Below are positions 6,990 to 14,458 of a stretch of 28,983 nucleotides of DNA, one piece after another. Position numbers and translations under genes: made by a program. A model generated the notes under the pieces. That model did no database searches. It saw nothing but the letters and a program-made list of their open reading frames with translations, and was not told the origin of the DNA. Positions within the stretch are counted from its first letter, which is position 1; the number at the start of each line of letters is the position of its first letter. The stretch comes from DAOPKN01 sp035391225 (GTDB lineage: Bacteria; Thermotogota; Thermotogae; MWEM01): the NCBI GenBank assembly GCA_035391225.1, contig DAOPKN010000028.1:1-28983 (forward strand), read 5' to 3'.

Positions 6990-8098
6990 TCCCTTTTCGT
7001 TTTCGCTGCGAACGCTGTGGTGCTTCCTTTGCCGGAAATACCCCGGTATGGTGTTGCCCGGAATGCGGGGGGCTACTGGGTATCGAATGTTCCCCCGCAT
7101 GGAAACCGGGGAGTCGTGGGTTTTCCGATACCGGGCCCTGGCAGTATTCATCAGCCATTCCAGGGATTGTTGGTTCCACCCCGATTTCCCTGGGAGAGCC
7201 TACCACCCCGGTCCTTCCGATTGAAATCGACAAGAAACGCTTCCGCGTGAAAATGGAGCACCTGTTTCCCACGGGTTCCTACAAGGACCGGGGGGCATCG
7301 GTTCTCGTTTCTTGGCTTCACGCGCTGGGCATTCCGCAAGTGGTTGAAGATTCTTCCGGCAACGCAGGCACTTCGATCGCAGCCTACTGTGCGCGGGCAT
7401 CCATTAACTGTACCATTTTCACCCCTTGCTCCACCTCTCCTTCCAAGCTTCGGCAAGTGGAGGCAGTGGGCGCACGCCTCGAGAAGGTGGACGGAACCCG
7501 CGAAGATACTTCTCGGAAAACCTTACAAGTGGCGCGAACGGTTTTTTACGCCAGCCACAGTTGGCATCCCCTCTTCTTCCAGGGAGTTAAAACCTTTGCC
7601 TACGAGTTGTACGACCAGTGTTCCGCGGTGCTTCCGGACACGGTGGTTCTTCCCGTGGGGAATGGTACCCTTTTCCTCGGAGCCTTTCTGGGGTTCTGGG
7701 AACTGGTGGAGGCGGGGTGGGCGCATCGGATTCCACGCATGGTTGCGGTCCAGGCGAAGAACTGCGCACCTTTGCGTCGCGCGTTTGAAAAGGGGCTTTT
7801 TGAACCCCAACCGGTGCAGCCGAAAGCCACCCTGGCAGAGGGAATTGCCATCTCTACGCCGGTGCGGGGACACCAGGTGCTGCGCGCGGTGGAGCAAAGC
7901 GGAGGGGAAGTGCTGGAGGTTTCGGAGGAAGAAATCCTTCGGGTACACGAACGCTTTACGTCCATGGGTTTCTTCATGGAACCCACGTCTGCCGCGGGCA
8001 TTGCGGGGACCCTGGCCTACATGGACCAAAACCCCGGAGAGAACGTGGTAACGGCTATCACGGGTCACGGCCTAAAAACGATCGGAAAGAGCTCCTAA
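6986..8098 (+). CDS. Zinc-ribbon threonine synthase-like PLP enzyme
   Basis: The 370-residue protein is a fold-type II PLP enzyme close to class I threonine synthases. An N-terminal zinc ribbon is visible (C8, C11, C24, C27). The PLP lysine is K100 in GSYKDRGAS, followed by the phosphate-binding SSGNAGTS and, further on, VLPVGNGTL for the cofactor phosphate. The expected reaction is O-phosphohomoserine to threonine, but related enzymes make cysteate or eliminate other groups, and a canonical thrC is present at 12803-14305, so this copy may be a paralogue with another substrate. The ATG overlaps the upstream stop by four bases. The 3' end overlaps the convergent FeoC-like gene by 27 bases. Confidence 0.8.
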   Translation: MIPFRFRCERCGASFAGNTPVWCCPECGGLLGIECSPAWKPGSRGFSDTGPWQYSSAIPGIVGSTPISLGEPTTPVLPIEIDKKRFRVKMEHLFPTGSYKDRGASVLVSWLHALGIPQVVEDSSGNAGTSIAAYCARASINCTIFTPCSTSPSKLRQVEAVGARLEKVDGTREDTSRKTLQVARTVFYASHSWHPLFFQGVKTFAYELYDQCSAVLPDTVVLPVGNGTLFLGAFLGFWELVEAGWAHRIPRMVAVQAKNCAPLRRAFEKGLFEPQPVQPKATLAEGIAISTPVRGHQVLRAVEQSGGEVLEVSEEEILRVHERFTSMGFFMEPTSAAGIAGTLAYMDQNPGENVVTAITGHGLKTIGKSS

Positions 8099-8341
8099 CC
8101 CCCTCTGGGTCAGCTCGTACCCGCCGAGCAAGCAAGAGTTCGTGCACAGTGACTTTGCCGGGCACTTTTCACAACTCCCCGGAAGAGGTTGTTGTGGGGT
8201 TGTTTTTTTCACCCATCCGGATTGCGCAAGGTCTTCGAGCAATTGGACGAGGAGTTCCGGAGAAAGTTGCAATTCCCGGGCCATCTGTCCCAGCTCGCTG
8301 CGTGGGTGTTCTTTCATCCAAGCCAATACCGTGTAAACCAT
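8072..8341 (-). CDS. FeoC-like winged-helix regulator with Cys cluster
   Basis: The 89-residue protein has an N-terminal winged-helix half (about 1-48, with a helix-turn-helix around LGQMARELQLSPELLVQLLE) and a wing region carrying C57, C60, C66 and C70, the layout of FeoC/HTH proteins thought to hold an Fe-S cluster. The role is probably iron- or redox-responsive control of transcription or of a ferrous iron transporter. No feoA or feoB is in the window, so its target is unknown. The ATG at 8341 follows a GGGAGAG site. It is transcribed divergently from the STAS operon, and its stop lies inside the end of the convergent PLP-enzyme gene. An alternative reading is a generic Fe-S winged-helix repressor. 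Confidence 0.72.
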   Translation of the reverse strand: MVYTVLAWMKEHPRSELGQMARELQLSPELLVQLLEDLAQSGWVKKTTPQQPLPGSCEKCPAKSLCTNSCLLGGYELTQRGLGALSDRF

Positions 8342-8368
8342 CTTTCTCTCCCCATTCCCTGCTGCGCG

Positions 8369-8377
8369 TGTTATAAT
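8369..8377 (+). promoter_or_regulatory. Extended -10 promoter of the STAS/kinase/phosphatase operon
   Basis: TGTTATAAT is a perfect extended -10, about 30 bases before the TTG start at 8406. The same A+T-rich patch read on the minus strand gives TATTAT (8378-8373), which could serve the FeoC-like gene, so the two promoters may overlap. Confidence 0.6.
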
Positions 8378-8405
8378 AAACCAATTTCAAAAGGGGGTAT
8401 CCGCT

Positions 8406-8747
8406 TTGCAAGTGGAAAAAAACGGAAACACTCTTATCGTTTTGCCCACGGGGGAAATCGACTTTGGGAATTCCCACCAACTCAAAGACGCAATCAAGGA
8501 ACGATTAGATGCATCCATCCAGGGGGTTCTGATGGATCTTTCCCGCGTTTCCTTCATCGACAGCACCGGCGCCGCGGTTTTCATTTCCCTGATCAAGATC
8601 CTTACCCCCCGGAAAGGGGAATTGGTGGCTTGTTCGCTGCAAGAAGATGTTCGTTTCGTTTTCTCTGCATCCCGACTCGATTCCATTTTGCAAATCTTTC
8701 CCTCTCGGCAACAGGCCCTGGAGTATCTCAAGGCACGAGACATGTAA
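8406..8747 (+). CDS. STAS-domain anti-sigma factor antagonist (RsbV/SpoIIAA-like)
   Basis: The 113-residue protein is a single STAS domain. The phosphorylation loop is FIDSTGAAV with Ser53 as the likely phospho-acceptor, and the first strand and following turn (LIVLPTGEIDF) are typical. In partner switching the unphosphorylated form binds the kinase/anti-sigma protein and frees its target. The start is a TTG at 8406 with an AAGGGGG site eight bases upstream; no ATG lies near the domain start. Only one base separates it from the kinase gene, the first of several tight junctions in this operon. No sigma-factor gene is in the window, so the output may be a sigma factor elsewhere or a non-transcriptional partner. 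Confidence 0.88.
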   Translation: MQVEKNGNTLIVLPTGEIDFGNSHQLKDAIKERLDASIQGVLMDLSRVSFIDSTGAAVFISLIKILTPRKGELVACSLQEDVRFVFSASRLDSILQIFPSRQQALEYLKARDM

Positions 8748-8748
8748 C

Positions 8749-9174
8749 ATGAAGGGGATCGAGCGTATTCCGGGGAACATCCGGGCAATACGAGAAGCGA
8801 TTTCCGAGTTACTGGATGTTTTTTCACCGTTTTTCCAAGATACCAGCGATGCCATCCGGGTCAAAATCTGCCTGTTTGAGGCTCTTGCAAACGCGTTTAT
8901 TCATGGGAATGCCCAAGATCCCCAAAAGCGAATCCGTGTTCGTTGGGAAGCGGATGGTGGCCACGGGGATTTCTGGGTATCGGACGAGGGTCCGGGTATA
9001 CCTCCTGATTTGTTGCAGCCAGGCAACTCTGCTGCCGAGAAGGAGATCCTGTCCGAAAATGGTCGCGGGCTCTCCATGATCCGCAAAACCGCGAATCGCT
9101 TGGAGCTTCTGCAGGACGGCAAAGAGTTGTTTTTTGGTTTCGATTGGGGGAAAACAAGTGATCTTGATCGTTGA
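8749..9174 (+). CDS. RsbW/SpoIIAB-like serine kinase (anti-sigma type)
   Basis: The 141-residue protein is a stand-alone GHKL ATPase of the RsbW type. The N box is FEALANAFIHGN (about 43-54), the G1 box SDEGPGIP (78-85) and the G2 box ENGRGLSMIRK (103-113). It lacks any sensor or histidine phosphotransfer domain, as expected for a kinase that phosphorylates the STAS protein encoded immediately upstream and sequesters a client. The ATG at 8749 starts one base after the STAS stop. Its 3' end overlaps the next gene by 17 bases in another frame. Assignment to the family is firm; its client is not visible. Confidence 0.88.
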   Translation: MKGIERIPGNIRAIREAISELLDVFSPFFQDTSDAIRVKICLFEALANAFIHGNAQDPQKRIRVRWEADGGHGDFWVSDEGPGIPPDLLQPGNSAAEKEILSENGRGLSMIRKTANRLELLQDGKELFFGFDWGKTSDLDR

Positions 9175-10291
9175 CGATGAACCCATCAACGTGCGCATGG
9201 CGGAAATTTCTCTTGCCAAGCTGCAAGTGCCATTACTTGCCGCTTCCAATGGGAGAGAAGGCCTGGAAAAATTCGAGGAATATCGCCCCCAGCTCGTGAT
9301 ACTGGACGTGATGATGCCGGAGATGGACGGTTACGAACTCTGCCGACAGATCAAATCCCGCTGCAAGGACAACTTCGTTCCGGTGATGATGATCACCGCC
9401 CTTTCCGATCGCGAGTCCCGTTTGCGTGGGATTGAAGCTGGCGCCGACGATTTCCTCACGAAACCTTTCGATACCCTGGAGCTTCCCCTCCGGGTGAAGA
9501 ACATGCTGCAGACCAAGAACCTGTACGACCAGTTGCAGAAAAACCTTGCCCAAATCAAGCAGGAACTGGCGATGGCGCGCCAGATCCAGCAAAACTTGTT
9601 GCCGCCCCATACCGCCCATTTTTTCAACGCAAGTTTGGAAACGGTTTTTGAGCCTTTCGAGGAAGTCAGCGGGGATTTCATCGATTTTTTCTCCGACCAT
9701 CAGAGCTATTCCACGTTCTTGCTGGGTGATTGCATGGGGCACGGTGTTCCTGCGGCCTTGATGAATACCATGTTTCGTTCGGTGGTTTCTTCCATCGACC
9801 CTGCCCTCCCACCCGGAGATTTCCTGGCGAAAATCAACAAGCGGCTGGTGGAGGCCTTGCGGGAAAACCTCGATGGTTTGTACGTGACCGCATCCATCGT
9901 TAAGCTCGACCAAAAAAAGGGAACATTGGAGTTGAGTAACGCCGGGCACACGCCTACCGGATTGTGGCTATCGGGAGAATTGCACTTTGTTTCCTCCAAC
10001 GGTATCCCTCTCGGGGCATTCGCGGATTCCACGTACCCGGTGGATTCTTTCCCACTGAAGGACGTGGAACAAGTGTTGCTGTTTTCCGATGGTTTGTACT
10101 CGTTGCTGGGGGTGCAACAAAACAAGCAGGTTCCCTCGGCGTTTTGGACACATCTCCTTTCTTCCCAGACCCTGGCGGAAGTGATCGCGGATTGGAAAGT
10201 GGTACGAAATTCTCCGATTGCCGACGATCTTTCGATGCTCCGGATCCGTCCAGGGGGGCAGGTAGATGATCTTTCGCAGCAGAAAGGGTGA
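9158..10291 (+). CDS. Response regulator with PP2C (RsbU/SpoIIE-type) phosphatase output
   Basis: The 377-residue protein has a receiver domain (1-118) with acidic residues D6/D7, phospho-acceptor D50, T80 and K102, all canonical. A coiled-coil linker (about 120-150) leads to a metal-dependent serine phosphatase domain with SGDF (D173), GDCMGHG (D191), SDGLYS (D311) and ADDLSML (D356/D357). It should dephosphorylate the STAS protein when the receiver is phosphorylated, giving a signal input into the partner switch. The GTG at 9158 follows GGGGGA by six bases and places the start inside the kinase gene. No cognate histidine kinase lies in the operon, so the phosphate donor is unknown. Confidence 0.92.
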   Translation: MILIVDDEPINVRMAEISLAKLQVPLLAASNGREGLEKFEEYRPQLVILDVMMPEMDGYELCRQIKSRCKDNFVPVMMITALSDRESRLRGIEAGADDFLTKPFDTLELPLRVKNMLQTKNLYDQLQKNLAQIKQELAMARQIQQNLLPPHTAHFFNASLETVFEPFEEVSGDFIDFFSDHQSYSTFLLGDCMGHGVPAALMNTMFRSVVSSIDPALPPGDFLAKINKRLVEALRENLDGLYVTASIVKLDQKKGTLELSNAGHTPTGLWLSGELHFVSSNGIPLGAFADSTYPVDSFPLKDVEQVLLFSDGLYSLLGVQQNKQVPSAFWTHLLSSQTLAEVIADWKVVRNSPIADDLSMLRIRPGGQVDDLSQQKG

Positions 10292-10296
10292 TTTCG

Positions 10297-11610
10297 GTGA
10301 AGTGGAAATGGAAAAGTAAGGGTTTCGCACTCGGGAAGATGTTGCCGTGGTTCGTGCTTCTTTTTGCCGTGGTAACCGTTTCGGGAATCTTGCAGTGGGT
10401 GTTGCATCGGGATCTGCAGAGGCGCTTGCAGCAACAGCTGCCCACCGATGCCCTGCTGGCATTGCAAGGGCTCTTTTCCTGGCTCCTTCCGCTCGCCGTG
10501 CTGGGAGTATTGGTCATCGCGGTTCTGGTATTCTTCCGTGCGTACCACAAACCACTGGGGCGTATGGAGCAAAAGCTGGAACGCTGGAAGAAAGGGGACT
10601 TCTCCGATGGGGATGACCGGGACGAAACGGCCCGGCTTGACCGAAGCCTTGGGCAACTGCAACGGATACTGCGGGACTTTGGAGAGGCGCGAAAGCAACT
10701 GCAAGACCTTGGGGAACAAATGCTCCTCTCTTCGCAGGACCTTCTTGCCAAGACCTCCGAAAGTGAAACGCTTTCCGGCGAAGTGGCCCATTCCTTGAAG
10801 CACATCTCCGGGGAAGCTGCGGAACAGGCAGAGGATTCCGAGAAACTCAAGCTCTTTACCTTCCGGATTTCGCAGGTGAACGAGCAATCCATGGACATTT
10901 TCCAGAAAGCGTTCACCAATTTTCAAAAGGTCCGGGAAACCGCCGAAAACGGTAACAGGGACTTGCAATCGACGATACACAACATGGATAAGATCGTCAA
11001 GACGGTGAGCTATGCCACCAGTGCCATCGTGAACCTTGGTAAACGTTCCCGCCAGATCGCCAGCATCATCGACGTGATCCAAAAGATCGCGGCGCAAACC
11101 AACTTGCTTTCGTTGAATGCCGCCATCGAAGCGGCACGGGCCGGAGAGCAGGGAAAGGGTTTTGCCGTGGTAGCCGGCCAGATCAAGAAACTCGCGGAGG
11201 AGTCATCGGCTTCCGCGTCGCAAATCACCGGGTTGATCGAGGACATCTCCTCCGAAACCGAGGTGTCGGTGCAGTCGATGGAATACAACCAGGAAGGCAT
11301 CGAACGCCAGCTCGCCGCTATCGGGCGCGCCGGGAACAACTTGCAAGAGATCCTGAAGAAGATCGACCGGACCGGACGCGACCTACACCTCGTGGAGGAG
11401 GAGTACCGCGACCTGGGATCACAGATGGGAGAGCTGGAGAGCATCGTGCAACGGTATTCCGCGAGCGCCCAAACCAACGCTGACGGTGCCCAGGAAGTCT
11501 TTGCCGGCATCGGTACCCAGGCGATAGCGCTGCAAAAAGCCGTGGAACTGGCCCAAAAACTGCAGCAACTTGCGGGTGACATGATGCAAAGCTTGGAGAG
11601 AACACGCTAA
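10297..11610 (+). CDS. Methyl-accepting chemotaxis-type transducer without large extracytoplasmic domain
   Basis: The 437-residue protein has two transmembrane helices (about 14-34 and 58-81) separated by only about 23 residues, then a HAMP-like/coiled-coil region and a canonical MCP signalling hairpin. The tip is recognisable as IAAQTNLLSLNAAIEAARAG followed by GKGFAVVAGQIKKLAEESS. With so small a loop outside the membrane it cannot sense through a standard periplasmic domain; it may sense membrane state or an internal signal, or act as a scaffold. I prefer the GTG at 10297 because AAAGG/GTGA (10283-10291) is well placed. A GTG at 10288 would overlap the previous stop and add three residues. 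No che genes are in the window; it sits in the partner-switch operon. Confidence 0.85.
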   Translation: MKWKWKSKGFALGKMLPWFVLLFAVVTVSGILQWVLHRDLQRRLQQQLPTDALLALQGLFSWLLPLAVLGVLVIAVLVFFRAYHKPLGRMEQKLERWKKGDFSDGDDRDETARLDRSLGQLQRILRDFGEARKQLQDLGEQMLLSSQDLLAKTSESETLSGEVAHSLKHISGEAAEQAEDSEKLKLFTFRISQVNEQSMDIFQKAFTNFQKVRETAENGNRDLQSTIHNMDKIVKTVSYATSAIVNLGKRSRQIASIIDVIQKIAAQTNLLSLNAAIEAARAGEQGKGFAVVAGQIKKLAEESSASASQITGLIEDISSETEVSVQSMEYNQEGIERQLAAIGRAGNNLQEILKKIDRTGRDLHLVEEEYRDLGSQMGELESIVQRYSASAQTNADGAQEVFAGIGTQAIALQKAVELAQKLQQLAGDMMQSLERTR

Positions 11611-11635
11611 GGAACGAAGAAAAGGGAGTGGGAGA

Positions 11636-11905
11636 ATGCCGGATACCAAAACGAATCGAACGGTGATGGCCATCCTCGTGGATCACCGCAAGGAAGCTGC
11701 CACCAACGTGCAAAAGATCCTCACTGGTTGGGGGTGCCTGATCAAGACGCGCCTTGGGTTGCACGACGGCGTGTTGGACAACTGTTCGGAATCGGGGTTG
11801 ATCATCCTGGAACTCCTGGGAGATCCCGTTCAGCACGAAGAACTCCAACGAAAGCTCAACCTGTTGCAAGGGGTGCACGCTGGCCTGATGAAACTCAGCG
11901 TGTAG
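11636..11905 (+). CDS. TM1266-like small regulator (ACT/NikR-C-like fold)
   Basis: The 89-residue protein resembles the putative iron-only hydrogenase system regulator family (TM1266 type): a beta strand VMAILVDHR, a helix with NVQKILTGWGCLIKTRLGL, a second strand GLIILELLGD and a last helix/strand ending GVHAGLMKLSV. That is the beta-alpha-beta-beta-alpha-beta order of ACT/NikR C-terminal domains. The strand-1 segment usually reads GIVVEDRE, and here is ILVDHRK. Ligand and function are unproven in the family. It follows the MCP gene by 25 bases with a GGGAGTGGGAG site, so it is the last gene of the operon. The stop overlaps the convergent thrB end by 11 bases. No hydrogenase genes are in view. 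Confidence 0.68.
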   Translation: MPDTKTNRTVMAILVDHRKEAATNVQKILTGWGCLIKTRLGLHDGVLDNCSESGLIILELLGDPVQHEELQRKLNLLQGVHAGLMKLSV

Positions 11906-12806
11906 CTTTTTCCAGCGAAGCTCCCTGCACATCCATGTGCAGTACGCGAATTTGCCAGTGCCTGTGCAGTGGGGAAAGAAGGTGCTGCAGCGCTTCGGTG
12001 AGTTGTTCCGTTGCCCGGGAAGCCAGCACGATGATCGTTGGCCCCGATCCACTCAAAAACCATCCATCCACGGGGAGCTTTTCCAATGCTTCGGAGATCT
12101 GCGGCCAGTCCGCAACCAGCGTCCCCCGAAAGCGTTGGTGCAGCTTGTCCGAAAATGCGGTGCCTTCGAAACGGGGAGATTCCTGTTGGAATTGCACCAG
12201 CAGCCAAGCGAGGTGCTGCAGGTTGAACACCGCATCAGCCAGTGGGATTTTTTGGGGGAGAATGGTGCGAGCCTGGGCCGTGGAGGTTTCAAAGTCCGGG
12301 ATCAGCGCGTAGACCGTGGGGCGATACCGTAGCTCCAGTCCCTGGCCGAAAAACCTTCCCGTGGAGGTATCGTGCAGCGAAACGCACACCCCTCCCAGCA
12401 AAGCCGGTACCACGTTATCCGGATGTCCCTCCAGTTCGCAGCCCCATTGCAACAGTTCCTCCCGTGAAAAAAGATCCCCCAGCAAAGAGTTGGCAGCCAA
12501 CATCCCGCCCACTATGCAGGCTGCACTGCTTCCCAAGCCGCGCGATACGGGAATGTCTGCATGCATCTGCAGCACCATTCCTCCATGGGCTTTTCCCGCC
12601 TTCTGGAACACTTTCTCGAAAGCCTGGACCGACAGGTGACCGGGTCCACGGAAGCGTTCTGGGCAACCTTTCACGATCCATCCCCCATCCCCGGCCGCGA
12701 ACGAAAAGTGGTTGTATAGCCCCAGTGCCATTCCCAGGGTATCGAAACCCGGACCCAGGTTGGCAGTGGTCGCGGGCACCCTGACGCGTACTTCTCCGGG
12801 GCTCAT
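11895..12806 (-). CDS. thrB: Homoserine kinase
   Basis: The 303-residue GHMP-family kinase phosphorylates L-homoserine with ATP, the step before threonine synthase. The N-terminal PATTANLGPGFD segment (about 11-22) and the glycine-rich ATP loop PVSRGLGSSAA (about 87-97) are diagnostic. The C-terminal FLSGSGPTIIV segment forms the third GHMP motif. The ATG at 12806 overlaps the thrC stop (ATGA), so thrC and thrB form one unit read leftward. Its stop overlaps the convergent TM1266-like gene by 11 bases. No frameshift is seen. Confidence 0.95.
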   Translation of the reverse strand: MSPGEVRVRVPATTANLGPGFDTLGMALGLYNHFSFAAGDGGWIVKGCPERFRGPGHLSVQAFEKVFQKAGKAHGGMVLQMHADIPVSRGLGSSAACIVGGMLAANSLLGDLFSREELLQWGCELEGHPDNVVPALLGGVCVSLHDTSTGRFFGQGLELRYRPTVYALIPDFETSTAQARTILPQKIPLADAVFNLQHLAWLLVQFQQESPRFEGTAFSDKLHQRFRGTLVADWPQISEALEKLPVDGWFLSGSGPTIIVLASRATEQLTEALQHLLSPLHRHWQIRVLHMDVQGASLEKATR

Positions 12807-14305
12807 GCTTGTGGCTCCTGCAACTGCCATTCTTGAATCGTTTCCATGGCTTGTGCCACGGAGACGGCGGGTACCTCGCGGGACTTTTCGCCACGCAAGC
12901 GCTGGATTTCTTCGGGAAGTGGGCGGGACCAGACCGTAGAAAGGCGGTCCAACACCTCGAAGGGTTCGTCGGACGGGAGGTTCCACGAAAGGGCGCGGGC
13001 CATGGCATTGGGGAACTTGAAAGGGCTTGCGGTGGAAAGAACGATGCAGGGAGTCTGGTCTCCGGACCCCTTTCGGTACTGGTACAGCACTTGGAGGGCA
13101 ACTGCGGTGTGGGGGTCGACAAGCATGTTGCGCTGTTGGAATACTCCTTGTATGCGGGAAAGAGTCTGTGCATCGGTGCAAAAGCCGGAATGAAACAAGT
13201 CCAGATTGGGGGCCTGCATGGGTTCCAGGCGCATGATCCCGGTGTCCTGCAACGTTTGCATCTTGTTCCTGGTCTGGGAACTGTCGCGATCCAGTGCCTC
13301 GAAGAGCCAACGTTCGAGATTTGACGCCATGAGGATGTCCATCGAAGGGGAAAGGGTCTTCTTCAAAGGGCTGTGCCCGTTGATGTCGTATACACCCGTT
13401 TGGAAAAAATCTGCCAAAACGTGGTTTTGGTTGGAAGCGCACAACAGTTTTCCCACTGGAAGCCCCATGCGAAAGGCATAGTACCCCGCGAGCATATCCC
13501 CGAAATTCCCTGTGGGGACAGCGAAATGGACACGATCTCCTTGCGGCACGATCTGCCTTTCCACAAGCTGTGCGTAGGAGGAAAAGTAGTACACGGTTTG
13601 CGCCAGGATGCGTCCCACGTTGATCGAATTGGCAGTGGAAAGCAATACGCCTTTCTTGGCAAGAGCTTGCCTCCAGCTGGTGTTTGCCATGAGATGCTTG
13701 AGGGCTTGCTGGGCGTGGTCGAAGGAACCTTCCACTTTCAACACCATCGTGTTGGGAGCCTTTTCCGCGAGCATCATGCGTTCTTGCATCGTGGAAACCC
13801 CCCCTGCGGGGAAGAGCACCACGATCCGCGTGCTTGGTACGTTGGCGAAGGCACGCAGCGCTGCTTTTCCGGTATCCCCAGAGGTTGCGGTGACCAGCAA
13901 GATTTGGTCAAAGTCAGGCAAACGGGAAAGGGCACGGGTCATCAGAAGGGGAAGCAACGACAGTGCGATATCCTTGAAGGCAAGCGTTGGGCCGTGGAAG
14001 AGTTCCGCCAAGAAGGTGTTTTCCTCCAGCGGGGCAAGGGGAACGATGTCCGGGTGATCGAAACGTTGAGTGTAGGCTTGGTGGAAAAACGCCTGCATTT
14101 GCCCCAGGGGAATCTCCGGGAAAAAGGAACCAAGCAGGATAGGCCCCCATTCCATGAAATACGGGTTGCTGGCTCCTCCGTGGGGTGGATCGAAAAACGG
14201 GAAAGTTTCGGGAACCCAGAGCCCCCCGCTTGGAGTAGTTCCGGATAGAATGGCCTGCTGTGCGGAGCAGGACACTTCCGATTGGCGCGTATCCAAGAAG
14301 CGCAT
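12803..14305 (-). CDS. thrC: Threonine synthase (class II type)
   Basis: The 500-residue PLP enzyme converts O-phospho-L-homoserine to threonine. The length and the N-terminus (FLDTR then LSGTTPSGGLWVPE) fit the bacterial/fungal class II enzymes. The PLP lysine is K111 in HGPTLAFKDIA, the cofactor loop is ATSGDTGKAA, and the helix after it carries PAGGVSTMQERMM. A VPTGNFGDMLAGYYA segment supplies the phosphate-binding glycine turn. The ATG at 14305 follows a GGGGGAG site, and no homoserine dehydrogenase lies directly upstream. It is translationally coupled to thrB. The zinc-ribbon homologue at 6986-8098 is from a different class. Confidence 0.96.
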   Translation of the reverse strand: MRFLDTRQSEVSCSAQQAILSGTTPSGGLWVPETFPFFDPPHGGASNPYFMEWGPILLGSFFPEIPLGQMQAFFHQAYTQRFDHPDIVPLAPLEENTFLAELFHGPTLAFKDIALSLLPLLMTRALSRLPDFDQILLVTATSGDTGKAALRAFANVPSTRIVVLFPAGGVSTMQERMMLAEKAPNTMVLKVEGSFDHAQQALKHLMANTSWRQALAKKGVLLSTANSINVGRILAQTVYYFSSYAQLVERQIVPQGDRVHFAVPTGNFGDMLAGYYAFRMGLPVGKLLCASNQNHVLADFFQTGVYDINGHSPLKKTLSPSMDILMASNLERWLFEALDRDSSQTRNKMQTLQDTGIMRLEPMQAPNLDLFHSGFCTDAQTLSRIQGVFQQRNMLVDPHTAVALQVLYQYRKGSGDQTPCIVLSTASPFKFPNAMARALSWNLPSDEPFEVLDRLSTVWSRPLPEEIQRLRGEKSREVPAVSVAQAMETIQEWQLQEPQA

Positions 14306-14336
14306 CTTTCTCCCCCCCCATCTTTTGGATACTTGT

Positions 14337-14342
14337 ATCATA
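14337..14342 (-). promoter_or_regulatory. Possible -10 box for thrCB
   Basis: The minus strand reads TATGAT about 31 bases upstream of the thrC ATG. The preceding bases (CTG) do not make an extended -10 and no good -35 is seen, so this is a weak prediction. Confidence 0.35.
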
Positions 14343-14407
14343 CAGCAACTGGCAGGGAAATTCCATCCCACGCGCGCCATTCGTGTATTCCTTCCGACCA
14401 TTTGGGG

Positions 14408-14413
14408 TATAAT
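14408..14413 (+). promoter_or_regulatory. Probable -10 box for the membrane diguanylate cyclase
   Basis: TATAAT lies about 45 bases before the ATG at 14459, preceded by GGGG. No convincing -35 is present at 16-18 bases. It is divergent from the thrC promoter region. Confidence 0.5.
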
Positions 14414-14458
14414 ACACCTATCGAATACCGGGAGGAGGCGGTTGCAGTTCCCGGAAGG

